DNA of 30,652 bases, from assembly GCA_003231035.1 (NCBI GenBank), contig QIHU01000609.1:1-30652 (forward strand). Direction: 5' to 3'. The notes beneath the pieces are model-generated. The model was not told the DNA's origin, searched no databases, and saw nothing but the letters and a program-made list of their open reading frames with translations. The DNA is from Acidobacteriota bacterium (GTDB lineage: Bacteria > Acidobacteriota > Thermoanaerobaculia > Multivoradales > SZUA-115). The position numbers were made by a program, and so were the translations under genes. Below are positions 16,639 to 24,789 of the stretch, piece after piece. Position 1 is the stretch's first letter, and the number at the start of each line of letters is the position of its first letter.

Positions 16639-18507
16639 ATGAAGGATCGAATTTTCTGGCGGGCATTGGCGTGGGTCTGCACAGTTCTGGTGGTCGCAAC
16701 CGCATGCGGCCCTGGCCACTCCAGCGAGGCTAGCGGCGAGCCCACGGCGAGCGAGAAGGTAGCGGCGGCGGATGGTTTCGCGGGAACGGTAGCGGTAGTC
16801 GATGTCCGTCTCTTCGACGGCACCGAGGTACTCCCCAAGGCGACGGTGGTATTTCGCGACGGCAAGATCTCGGCCGTGGGAGTCGACTCGGCCGTACCTC
16901 TCGGGGCGACGGTGATCGACGGCCGGGGCAGGACTCTGCTACCCGGCTTGATCGATTCCCACACTCATAGCTGGGGCGACGCGTTGGAGCGCGCCGTCGT
17001 TTTCGGGGTCACCACCCAGCTCGATATGTTCACCGCTCCCAGCTTCATGGCGGCCAAGCAGGGGGAACAAGCGACCGGGTCGGCCTTGCGCCGCGCCGAC
17101 CTCTTCTCGGCCGGGGTTCTGGCCACCGCTCCCGGCGGCCACGGGACGCAGTTCGGGATCGCCATTCCCACCCTCACCACCCCCGACCAGGCGCAAGGTT
17201 GGGTCGAGGAGCGGATCGAGGAGGGCTCTGATTTTATCAAGCTGGTGCTCGAAGACGGTCAGTTGTTCGACGGCGAGATTCCCACTCTCTCCCCAGAGAC
17301 TCTGCGGGCGGTGATCGCGGAGGCGAAGAAGCGCGACCTGCTCACCGTCACTCACGTCCACACCCTTGCCGCGGCGCGCACCGCCATCGCGGCCGGATCG
17401 GACGGGCTGGCTCACCTGTTTGTCGACCAGGGCGCCGATGACGAGTTAGTGCGCGCGGCCCAGCAAAGCGGCCTCTTCGTGGTGCCGACCTTGACTGTCC
17501 TCGAAAGCGTGGCCGGAACCGCATCCGGCCAGTCGCTGACCACCGACGAACGGTTGGCGCCCTACCTCACCACGGCCGAGATTGAGAGCCTCAACCGCGC
17601 CTTCCCCAGCCGCGACCTCTCTTTCGCCACCGCCGAAGCCACGGTGGCCAGCTTGCACCGCGCCAGGGTCCCGATCCTGGCCGGTTCCGACGCCCCCAAC
17701 CCCGGCACCACTCACGGGGCCAGCCTCCACCGTGAGCTAGAGCTTCTGGTCTCCGCGGGGCTAGCCCCTGTCGAGGCACTGCGGGCCGCCACTTCCGTGC
17801 CGGCCACGGTCTTCGCTCTCTCCGACCGCGGCCGGGTCGCGGTCGGCCTAGCGGCCGACCTACTCCTCGTCAAGGGCGATCCGACGGTCGACATCGCGCA
17901 CACCCGCGCCATCGTGGGGGTATGGAAGAACGGTCTGCCCATCGAGCGCCAGGCGATCTCGCAAGAGGAGCGCGACGAAGCGGCGACGCTACGCGCCGGT
18001 AGCAAGCCGCGACGCGAGGTCGGCATGGTCAGTAGGTTCGAGCATGGCGTCTCCGCCGAGTACGGCTTTGGTTGGACACCCTCGACCGATTCGTTCCTCG
18101 GCGGCAACTCGACGGTCGAGATTGGCTGGCTGCAACCGGGCGCGGGCGGTGAGGACGGAGCGCTGCGGATCGAGGGAGAGATCAAAGAAGGCTACGCCTA
18201 CCCGTGGGCGGGCGCGATGTTCTTTCCCGGCTCGGCACCGATGGAGGCGGTGGACCTTGTGGGCGCCACGGTGCTCCGCTTCGACGCGCGCGGCCCAGGT
18301 GCGATCCGGGTCTTGTTCTTCGCCGAGAGCTTAGGTCAGATCCCCGGCCAGGCGAACCTCACCGCCAGCGAGAAGTGGACGGAGCTGGAGGTCGATCTTT
18401 CCACCATCGCCGGCTTGAAGATGGACGGCTTGCAAGCCTTCCTCATCTCCAGCGGCGCCCCGAGCGGACCCTTCGAGCTGCACATCGACAACATCGCCTT
18501 CGAGTAG
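16639..18507 (+). CDS. Lipoprotein amidohydrolase with C-terminal CIA30-like domain
   Basis: 622 aa. The N-terminus is a lipoprotein signal peptide, with Cys23 in VVATAC as the likely lipidated residue, so the enzyme is probably membrane-anchored and periplasmic. Residues 50-435 form an imidazolonepropionase/prolidase-type amidohydrolase. The metal motif HTH is at 108-110, a possible carboxylated Lys at 201 (FIKLVLED), His at 239 and 241, His259 and the Asp351 of AGSDAP. Residues about 465-622 resemble the CIA30/galactose-binding-like beta-sandwich (WAGAMFFPG, LRFDARG, ELHIDNIAF). The substrate is unknown; a cyclic amide, peptide or hydantoin-like compound is possible. The start ATG follows AAAGGGAGA by about 6 nt. 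It is separated from ridA by a 185-bp structured leader, so it may be regulated apart from hpt-ridA. Confidence 0.9.
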   Translation: MKDRIFWRALAWVCTVLVVATACGPGHSSEASGEPTASEKVAAADGFAGTVAVVDVRLFDGTEVLPKATVVFRDGKISAVGVDSAVPLGATVIDGRGRTLLPGLIDSHTHSWGDALERAVVFGVTTQLDMFTAPSFMAAKQGEQATGSALRRADLFSAGVLATAPGGHGTQFGIAIPTLTTPDQAQGWVEERIEEGSDFIKLVLEDGQLFDGEIPTLSPETLRAVIAEAKKRDLLTVTHVHTLAAARTAIAAGSDGLAHLFVDQGADDELVRAAQQSGLFVVPTLTVLESVAGTASGQSLTTDERLAPYLTTAEIESLNRAFPSRDLSFATAEATVASLHRARVPILAGSDAPNPGTTHGASLHRELELLVSAGLAPVEALRAATSVPATVFALSDRGRVAVGLAADLLLVKGDPTVDIAHTRAIVGVWKNGLPIERQAISQEERDEAATLRAGSKPRREVGMVSRFEHGVSAEYGFGWTPSTDSFLGGNSTVEIGWLQPGAGGEDGALRIEGEIKEGYAYPWAGAMFFPGSAPMEAVDLVGATVLRFDARGPGAIRVLFFAESLGQIPGQANLTASEKWTELEVDLSTIAGLKMDGLQAFLISSGAPSGPFELHIDNIAFE

Positions 18508-18521
18508 GCACAGGTGAGCCA

Positions 18522-19547
18522 CTAGCCGGCGACGTACTCCTTCTCGAGTTCATCGAGCAACGCCAGCTTGCCGGTGTTGGCCCATTCTTCGATCAGGCGG
18601 CGGCTCCCTTCGTCGATCTCCGGGATCACTCCGAGATTCTTTTCGCGGGCCAGGGCGGCGACGTCGTAGGTGGAGCCGTCCACCCAGTGGGCGGCGCGGG
18701 CCAGGGCCAGCCCTCGGCTGGCGGCGCGGCCGAGCCGTAGCCAGAGATCCGCCGTCAGGGTCAGCGCGCCGGCCAGCTCGCGGCGGGCCGCGGCCCGCAT
18801 CGGCGGCCGCGGCAGTGGGCGGTGCAGGAAGGGGGTCAAACCGAAGCTCCCCGCCACCGCGGCGAAAGGCTGCTCGGCGGGAGTCGCGCCGTGGAAGAGC
18901 GCATCGAAGGCCTCTTCGTGCCCCTCGAGCAACCATCGCCGATCAGACGGCGTCAGGGTGAGGCTCATCGCTTGCACCGTCGACAAACCGCTTGCCGCCA
19001 GTTTTTCGCAGCCGCGCCGCCAGAGTTCAGGATCGTCGGTCAGCCCCGCGATCAGCGGCCAGACGGCAGGGTGACCCGGAGGTAGCCGGGAGAGCCGATC
19101 AAGATCGCCCTCGAGGAGCGCCGCGAGGAGGTCAAAGACCAAGGTCGCGCCGGCAAGGGGGCCTTCGCCACGGACGATCTCGGGGAGTTCTCCGCCGGTG
19201 TCGATCTGGATCAGCAGCGGCGTCCCGTCGGCCAGCCGTCGGCAAGCCGTGTCGAGGCGCTGGCCCTCTAGGTTGGGCGGGACCGGCGGTAGGTAGAGCA
19301 CATCGTCGAGCGCCCGGTCGACCCGCGCTGTGAACTGATCGCGCGAAAAACCGAGCCGCGCTCCCGCCAGGTCGGTCCACGGGGTCGCCGGGCCGGGCCA
19401 GCCACGGGGCGAAAACCGGATCCACAGGCGGCCAGGATCCGGCAATTGGGTCAGCAAGCGCACCGCTCCGCCTGATGCCGCCGAGGCGCTGAGGGTGGTG
19501 CTATCGGGGGTCGTGGTCAAGGAAGTGGACTCCTGTGCAACGCTCAA
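18522..19547 (-). CDS. Hypothetical protein, 341 aa, downstream of riboflavin genes
   Basis: I do not recognise this protein. It is 341 aa from a TTG that overlaps the ribE stop by 4 nt (TTGA). A second TTG at 19520 has a better ribosome site (CAGGAG, 9 nt upstream) and gives 332 aa. The first 25 residues are Ser/Thr/Ala-rich. The body is Leu/Ala/Arg-rich, with strand-like segments such as LLTQLP, LWIRFSP and LLIQID in the first third and helices in the rest. No signal peptide, membrane span or catalytic motif is evident. The tight coupling to ribE suggests co-expression with riboflavin synthesis, but the function is unknown. It converges with the amidohydrolase gene (14-bp gap). Confidence 0.8.
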   Translation of the reverse strand: MSVAQESTSLTTTPDSTTLSASAASGGAVRLLTQLPDPGRLWIRFSPRGWPGPATPWTDLAGARLGFSRDQFTARVDRALDDVLYLPPVPPNLEGQRLDTACRRLADGTPLLIQIDTGGELPEIVRGEGPLAGATLVFDLLAALLEGDLDRLSRLPPGHPAVWPLIAGLTDDPELWRRGCEKLAASGLSTVQAMSLTLTPSDRRWLLEGHEEAFDALFHGATPAEQPFAAVAGSFGLTPFLHRPLPRPPMRAAARRELAGALTLTADLWLRLGRAASRGLALARAAHWVDGSTYDVAALAREKNLGVIPEIDEGSRRLIEEWANTGKLALLDELEKEYVAG

Positions 19548-20170
19548 GTTCCAACGCCGGTCAAGCCGCGCGCGTCGAGCGCCCTGGCGATGTATTTGGC
19601 GAGGATATCGACTTCCAGGTTCAGGCGGTCACCCGTTTGCCGCCGCGACAGGGTGGTCACCTCCAAGGTGTGCGGGATCAGCGCCACCTCGAAACGGTCG
19701 GCGGCGCAAGTGCTGATCGTCAGACTGACGCCGTCCAGAGAGACGGAGCCCTTCTCGACCAGAAAGGGAGACTGGTCGGCCGGAAGGGTGAAGACCAATT
19801 CCCGGTGGTCTTCGAGGTCGCGCCGTTCGAGCACCTCCACCGTGGTGTCGACGTGGCCCTGAACCCAGTGGCCGCCCAGCGGGTCGCCCACCGCCAAGGA
19901 GGGCTCCAGGTTGACCTCATCCCCCTCGCGCAGCGCTCCGAGCGTGGTGCGGGCCAGGGTCTCCGGCGACAGTTCCACCCTCGATTCTCGGGGCCCCAGG
20001 CCTTCCTCCAAGACGGTCAGGCAGACACCGGAAACGGCGAGGCTGGCACCGACCTTGAGCTGGTCTCCCAGCTCGGGGCTATGCTCGATTGCGAGCCGCA
20101 CTCCGCCTTGGCTGGAGGGCTTGGGGTCGCCGATCAGCCGTCCACGTTCGACAACAAGTCCTGTAAACAT
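19544..20170 (-). CDS. ribE: Riboflavin synthase, alpha-chain type
   Basis: Final riboflavin step: dismutates two 6,7-dimethyl-8-ribityllumazine molecules to riboflavin and a pyrimidinedione. 208 aa. It opens with the diagnostic MFTGLV and has the expected two lumazine-binding barrel repeats (about 1-95 and 96-195). Repeat markers include VSGVCLTV and GDPLGGHWVQGHVD in the first half and its junction, and LDGVSLTI with PHTLEVTTL in the second. The ATG lies 37 nt inside the ribD 3' end, with GGAAGG 12 nt upstream, so the two are translationally linked. The stop overlaps the next gene's TTG. No FMN riboswitch is visible upstream. Confidence 0.96.
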   Translation of the reverse strand: MFTGLVVERGRLIGDPKPSSQGGVRLAIEHSPELGDQLKVGASLAVSGVCLTVLEEGLGPRESRVELSPETLARTTLGALREGDEVNLEPSLAVGDPLGGHWVQGHVDTTVEVLERRDLEDHRELVFTLPADQSPFLVEKGSVSLDGVSLTISTCAADRFEVALIPHTLEVTTLSRRQTGDRLNLEVDILAKYIARALDARGLTGVGT

Positions 20171-21267
20171 CCCTGTCGCAATCCTTCCAAAATTAGATCT
20201 TCGCCGCAGCGACGAGCGCGTAGTTTATCGAGCCTCGGCGCTCGGCGCAGCACCGCCGCCCCTTTGCCAGCCAACGGGCCGAGCGCTTCCTGCCCTCCAA
20301 TCAATAGCGGTGCACAGTTGACCGCCACCCGGTCATAGCAGCCCGCCTCGACAAAGGCCGCGGCGATGGCTCCTCCGCCTTCGACCAAGACCCCGGCGAC
20401 ACCACGGCCGACCAGATCGGCAAGCACGCTCTTCGGTTCGACCTTGGGCAGCACCTGGACCCGCGCCCCCGCCGCCTCGAGCGCCCGCCGCGCCGCCACC
20501 GCCCGATGCTCGGTGTAGACCCACACCGGCCCCTGTTGGCGCAGCATCTTCGCCGTCGGCGGCAGCCGCAGTTTGCGGTCCATCACCACCCGCGCGATGG
20601 TGCCGCTGGCCAAATCCAGCCGCCGGTTGAGACGGGGATCGTCGGCCAAAGCGGTGCCAATCCCGACCACGATCGCATCGTTTTCTTCGCGCAGCTGTAC
20701 TCCCCACTTGCGACCGGCCGGCGACGAGATCCACTGGCTGTCGCCCTCCCGGGTGGCGATCTTGCCGTCGAGGCTCATCGCCCACTTGAGGGTGACCGCG
20801 GGCCGGCCGAGGACTCGCGGGATGAGGAAGCGCAAGTTCAGTCGCAGCGCTTCCTCGGCCAACCCTCCCACCGCCACATCGATACCGGCCGCCGCCAACC
20901 GCGCCAACCCTCGGCCGGCGACCCGCGGGTCGGGATCGCGGTGACACACCACCACCCGCCGCACCCCTGCCGCCACCACCGCCTTGCTGCACGGCGGCGT
21001 GCGGCCGTGATGGTCGCAGGGCTCCAAGGTGACGAACAGGGTCGCGCCTCGCGCCTTACCACCCGCTTGCGCCAAAGCCTCGATTTCGGCGTGGTCGCCG
21101 CCCACCCGGCGATGCCAGCCCTCGCCCACCACCTCGTCGCCTCGCACCACCACGGCTCCGACCATCGGGTTGGGAGAAACTCCGTAACGACCGCGCCGGG
21201 CCAAGGTCAAGGCGCGGCGCAAGTAGCGCCTTTCGACAGCCCCCACCGCCGCTTCATCCACGCCCAT
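20134..21267 (-). CDS. ribD: Bifunctional riboflavin deaminase/reductase RibD
   Basis: Second and third steps of riboflavin synthesis: deaminates the pyrimidine and then reduces the ribosyl side chain with NADPH. 377 aa. The N-terminal cytidine-deaminase-like domain (about 10-150) holds zinc ligands His59 (in HAE), Cys84 (in LEPCDHHG) and Cys93 (in PPCSK). The C-terminal reductase domain (about 150-365) has LKWAMSLDGKIAT, NDAIVVGIGT and VLVEGGG. The start ATG 21267 lies 17 bp past the ftsY stop, with AAGGAAGGG about 10 nt upstream; longer upstream reading is only ftsY in another frame. The 3' end overlaps ribE by 37 nt. Confidence 0.96.
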   Translation of the reverse strand: MGVDEAAVGAVERRYLRRALTLARRGRYGVSPNPMVGAVVVRGDEVVGEGWHRRVGGDHAEIEALAQAGGKARGATLFVTLEPCDHHGRTPPCSKAVVAAGVRRVVVCHRDPDPRVAGRGLARLAAAGIDVAVGGLAEEALRLNLRFLIPRVLGRPAVTLKWAMSLDGKIATREGDSQWISSPAGRKWGVQLREENDAIVVGIGTALADDPRLNRRLDLASGTIARVVMDRKLRLPPTAKMLRQQGPVWVYTEHRAVAARRALEAAGARVQVLPKVEPKSVLADLVGRGVAGVLVEGGGAIAAAFVEAGCYDRVAVNCAPLLIGGQEALGPLAGKGAAVLRRAPRLDKLRARRCGEDLILEGLRQGCLQDLLSNVDG

Positions 21268-21284
21268 CCTTACCCTACCCTTCC

Positions 21285-22259
21285 TTACCCAAGCAGTGCC
21301 GCGGCGAACTCGCGAGGATGAAACTCGACCAAGTCTTCCATCCCTTCGCCCACCCCGAGATAGAGCACTGGCAAGCGCAACTCGCGAGCCACCGCCACCG
21401 CCATTCCACCCTTGGCGGTGCCATCCAGTTTGGCCAGAAGGACGGCATCGACCCGTGCCACATCGGCAAAGCCCCGCGCCTGGTTGAGCGCGTTCTGCCC
21501 GGTGGTGGCATCGAGAACCAGCAGCGTGCGGCGGTGCCACCCCTTCGCCTCGCGCTCGACGACCCGATCGATCTTGGCCAACTCATTCATCAGGTTTTCT
21601 TTGTTGTGCAGACGGCCAGCGGTATCGATGAAGATCTGGTTGCAACCCCGTGCTTGCGCCGCCTGGATAGCGTCATAGACGACCGCGGCCGGATCCGCGC
21701 CCTGGCTCTGAGCGATCACGTCGACGCCGATTCGGTCGCCCCACTTCCGCAACTGTTCAATGGCCGCGGCGCGGAAGGTGTCGGCGGCGGCGAGCAACAC
21801 CTTGTTGCCCTTGCTCCCTTCGCGGTGGGCCAACTTGGCAATGGACGTGGTCTTGCCCACCCCGTTGACCCCTACCACTAGGGTCACCGTCGGCGCGTCA
21901 CCGGTTGCCGCCGGTCGCGGCGCGTCGAGCAGCATCAATGCCACTTCGTCGACCAACCGCTCGCGCAACTTAAGCACGTCGACCGCCTCTTGCGACCGGG
22001 CGTCCTGGCGCAGGGTATCGACCAGCTCCAACGCGGCCTCGACCCCGATATCGGAGGAGATCAAGATCTCTTCGAGGAATTCGAGGGTCTCCTCGTCCAC
22101 CACCTTGCGCCCTTCGACCGCAGCCGAGATCTTCTCGATCATCTCGGTATGGGTCATGCGCAAGCCGCGCTTGAGCTTCTTCCAGAAGCCCTTCTCCCTC
22201 TCCTCGGCGGGAAATTCTAGCTCCGGCGCCAGTTCCATGGTCGGCGGTCGTGAGTCCAT
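21285..22259 (-). CDS. ftsY: Signal recognition particle receptor FtsY
   Basis: SRP-receptor GTPase that docks ribosome-SRP complexes at the inner membrane. 324 aa, short because the acidic A domain is reduced to about 20 residues (MELAPELEFPAEE) before the amphipathic FWKKLKRGL segment that likely binds membrane. The N domain spans about 35-110. G-domain motifs: G1 GVNGVGKTT (130-138), DTFRAAA (160-166), DTAGR (212-216) and AKLDG (276-280, Ala in place of the usual Thr). The Shine-Dalgarno AAAGGA lies about 9 nt upstream of the ATG. It heads the ftsY-ribD-ribE-341-aa unit. Confidence 0.96.
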   Translation of the reverse strand: MDSRPPTMELAPELEFPAEEREKGFWKKLKRGLRMTHTEMIEKISAAVEGRKVVDEETLEFLEEILISSDIGVEAALELVDTLRQDARSQEAVDVLKLRERLVDEVALMLLDAPRPAATGDAPTVTLVVGVNGVGKTTSIAKLAHREGSKGNKVLLAAADTFRAAAIEQLRKWGDRIGVDVIAQSQGADPAAVVYDAIQAAQARGCNQIFIDTAGRLHNKENLMNELAKIDRVVEREAKGWHRRTLLVLDATTGQNALNQARGFADVARVDAVLLAKLDGTAKGGMAVAVARELRLPVLYLGVGEGMEDLVEFHPREFAAALLG

Positions 22260-22357
22260 CTAGGTAGATCCTTTGTCTTGCTGGATGACCGGGCGGGAAG
22301 CGCGCCAGCCGGCACGCCGCTAAGATCAAGGAGAGTCGTTGTGGGTGGAAGAGGAGT

Positions 22358-22726
22358 CTAGTCGGCGAAGAGCGAAGCTGCCATCTGCCGCTGCGCCTCT
22401 TCCAAACTGCGCCTAGCTTGCGCGACAACCACGGGAGAGCGCTGAATCAACACCAGCGAGTATCCATCCGGCAGGGTGACCGCCGTCAGATGCAGCGATT
22501 CGTACTCGATGTGTAACATCGATACAGTCTCCATCTGGTTCTCACTCAGCATTTTCTCGAGCCCTCGCAGGTGAATCCCGAGGTAGGCACCGACGATCTT
22601 CAGGTCGTACGGCTCAAACTCGGAGGTCGCAAGATCGACCGTCTCACCGCTGTCGTCGAGGAAGAGAACGCCGACGGCGTTGTCGTTGCAGGCTAGGAGG
22701 TTGGCTAGGATGTATTGGAAAGGCAT
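22358..22726 (-). CDS. Roadblock/LC7 domain protein
   Basis: 122 aa with the single Roadblock/LC7 fold: an N-terminal helix (MPFQYILANLLA), the GVLFLDDSGETVDL hairpin, a central helix (VGAYLGIHLRGLEKML) and the strands MLHIEYESLHLTAVTLPDGYSLVLIQ. Bacterial members usually act on small Ras-like GTPases (MglA type) or as dimeric scaffolds in polarity and signalling. Its ATG overlaps the stop of the HD-GYP gene by one base (TAATG), so the two are coupled and probably work in one pathway. No MglA-like GTPase gene is in the window. The last 30 residues form a Gln/Arg/Ala-rich helix. Confidence 0.88.
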   Translation of the reverse strand: MPFQYILANLLACNDNAVGVLFLDDSGETVDLATSEFEPYDLKIVGAYLGIHLRGLEKMLSENQMETVSMLHIEYESLHLTAVTLPDGYSLVLIQRSPVVVAQARRSLEEAQRQMAASLFAD

Positions 22727-24762
22727 TAGGGCTTGACTCTAGCAGTTCGGCGGCGCTCTTTTGGCATCGGTGGCAAGGGTGCGGAAGGCGCGGCGGCCGA
22801 CGATCCGCCGTCGCCAAGTGTAGAGTTGGCCAGCTTGCGATGATCCAACCGCGCGCTGCCATCGGACAACTCTGGACTAGGGCTGGCCACGCCCGTGACC
22901 ATCAGCGCGACGCTAGCCTCCATCTCTTCGGTCGGCTGTGTCGCGCGGCGGATCGAGTTTTCGATCAACCCAGAGTTGAAGGCTTTGAGGAAGGCGGTGG
23001 TGACCTTGGCGTCAAAGCGGGTCCCGGTCAGTTTGGTGATCGTCTCGACGGCAAACTCCAAGGTGTATGCCTGCTGATAGGGCCTGCTGGTGGTGACCGC
23101 GTCGAAGGTGTCGGCCACCGCGATAATGCGGGCGATCAACGGAATATCTTCGCCCCGCAGCGCGTCCGGGTAACCCCGCCCATTCCAGTTTTCATGGTGC
23201 CAGCGGATCGCCGGGACGATTTCGCGCAACTGTTCGATCCGCGCCATGATCTCCGCGCCGATCACCGTATGCAGCTTCATTTGATCGAACTCTTCCGGGG
23301 TCAGCAGACCGCCCTTCTTGAGAATACGGTCGTCCACCCCGATCTTGCCAACATCGTGCAGCAGCGCTCCGAGCCAGACGTGTTGCTGAAAGGCGGGCTC
23401 CAAGCCCATACTGCTGGCGATGCTGCGACTGACCGCCGCGACCCGTTCGGAGTGGCCACGGGTGTAGGGGTCCTTGGCATCGATCGCCGCCGCGAAGGCG
23501 CGAATCGAGCCGATGAACAGCTCGCGGTTGGTCGCCGCCGCCCGCTTCAGTTGCTCCACGTAGTTTTCCACGTGGCCACTCATGCGGTTGAAGTTGTCGG
23601 CGAGGTCGGCCATCTCGAAGGTCAGCCCTCGTGTTTCGACCCGGTGGCCGAAGTTGCCGGCGGCGATCTCATGGCTGGTCACCGCCAGGTGCTGGACCGG
23701 CCTACCCACCCACCGGCTGGCCAGCAAGGCGAACAGGGCGGCCAACGCCACCAGTAGCAGCGAGATCAGCACCGTGCGATAGATCATCCGCCCCACCGCG
23801 GCAAAGGCGGCGGTCATCGGCTTGAGCACCACCACCGTCCAACCGGTCTCCGGGATCCGACTGCCGGTGGCTTCGATTTGGATCTTCTCGCCTCCCAGCA
23901 CCGCATCGAAAGGAGCGGTGAAGTTGACCGGATTGCTACTCAACTCGCGCACCAGTTCCGAGGTGGCCCCCGCGGCGCGCAGCAAAGGATCGCCGCCATC
24001 GGACCACAGCACTTGGCCCGAGGAATCCATCAACAGCAGGCTCTGGGAACGACTCCCGGCAACCGCCACCACATCGCGCAACTGCAACCGGCTGAGCCCC
24101 TCGATCACTAGGGCCGGACCGCGGGAAGTCGGGACGGCGGGCTCTTGCGGCGAGTTGTCGTCGAGCAGCGTTAGAGTGCTACTTTGGGCGAATATCGGTA
24201 CCGCCAGCACCACCAAAGGGTCGTTGGACCCCGGCTCGGAGACCATCCGATAGACCGGCTCACCGCTGCCCCGTGCCGCCGTGTAGGCCTGTTGCAAAGC
24301 GCCGCGCACGGAGGAGGCCAGCTCCTCCGGTCCAAACCAGACCCCTTGGCCATTGGGCTCTATCGCCTGCACCGCCAGCAGCGAGCTGTTCGCCGCCACC
24401 ATTCCCGTGAAGTAGGAACGCACCCACGGTAGCCGGAGTCGTTCTAGCGGATCCTCCGGCCCTGGCAAGTTCAAGAGACCCACCCCCTGCTGGGTCAGAT
24501 CTCGACGCAGACTTTGCAGAACCGTCTCGACTTGCATCGAAGCGCTCGCTGCCGAACTGAGCAAGTGCTCGCGCTCTTGTTCCACCAGCAGGCCGCGATT
24601 CTGGCGAATCAGCAGAGCGCTGCTGACCAACAGCGGGATGATCCCAGAGAGGAGAAGACCGAGGAACAGGAAATGGCTCAGCTTGAACCGCCTCGCCACC
24701 ACGGGCGGGCCGCCTGGATCCTGGGTGGTGGTCTGCCGTTCGTGTTCTGCCAATTCGGACAT
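22726..24762 (-). CDS. Membrane sensor with HAMP and HD-GYP cyclic-di-GMP phosphodiesterase domains
   Basis: 678 aa. TM1 is about 30-52, followed by a large periplasmic sensor (about 53-325, dCACHE-like), TM2 about 327-350, HAMP about 350-405 and HD-GYP about 410-605. Catalytic residues are present: His437 (GHSER), His-Asp at 469-470 (LLHDVGKIG), His498, HH at 522-523, the GYP loop NGRGYP (527-532) and Asp551 (VADTFDA). It should hydrolyse cyclic di-GMP (or a related dinucleotide) in response to an extracytoplasmic cue. The C-terminal 70 residues are Ser/Pro/Ala-rich with a basic end. Its ATG is 27 bp after the aroB stop with GAGG 4 nt upstream. It is coupled to the Roadblock gene by TAATG. 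Confidence 0.93.
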   Translation of the reverse strand: MSELAEHERQTTTQDPGGPPVVARRFKLSHFLFLGLLLSGIIPLLVSSALLIRQNRGLLVEQEREHLLSSAASASMQVETVLQSLRRDLTQQGVGLLNLPGPEDPLERLRLPWVRSYFTGMVAANSSLLAVQAIEPNGQGVWFGPEELASSVRGALQQAYTAARGSGEPVYRMVSEPGSNDPLVVLAVPIFAQSSTLTLLDDNSPQEPAVPTSRGPALVIEGLSRLQLRDVVAVAGSRSQSLLLMDSSGQVLWSDGGDPLLRAAGATSELVRELSSNPVNFTAPFDAVLGGEKIQIEATGSRIPETGWTVVVLKPMTAAFAAVGRMIYRTVLISLLLVALAALFALLASRWVGRPVQHLAVTSHEIAAGNFGHRVETRGLTFEMADLADNFNRMSGHVENYVEQLKRAAATNRELFIGSIRAFAAAIDAKDPYTRGHSERVAAVSRSIASSMGLEPAFQQHVWLGALLHDVGKIGVDDRILKKGGLLTPEEFDQMKLHTVIGAEIMARIEQLREIVPAIRWHHENWNGRGYPDALRGEDIPLIARIIAVADTFDAVTTSRPYQQAYTLEFAVETITKLTGTRFDAKVTTAFLKAFNSGLIENSIRRATQPTEEMEASVALMVTGVASPSPELSDGSARLDHRKLANSTLGDGGSSAAAPSAPLPPMPKERRRTARVKP

Positions 24763-24789
24763 TTCGCCTCAAGAAGTGAGTATAGCCGG

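Noticed and set aside
20171..22330. FMN riboswitch upstream of the riboflavin genes
   Set aside because: ribD follows ftsY by 17 bp and no RFN-like conserved elements are visible upstream of ftsY.
22260..22357. Terminator after the Roadblock gene
   Set aside because: A 7-bp stem GCGTGCC/GGCGCGC with a short loop exists on the minus strand, but no T-run follows.
22840..23757. Plus-strand 305-codon open frame opposite the HD-GYP gene
   Set aside because: Shadow frame; the minus-strand product has intact catalytic motifs.
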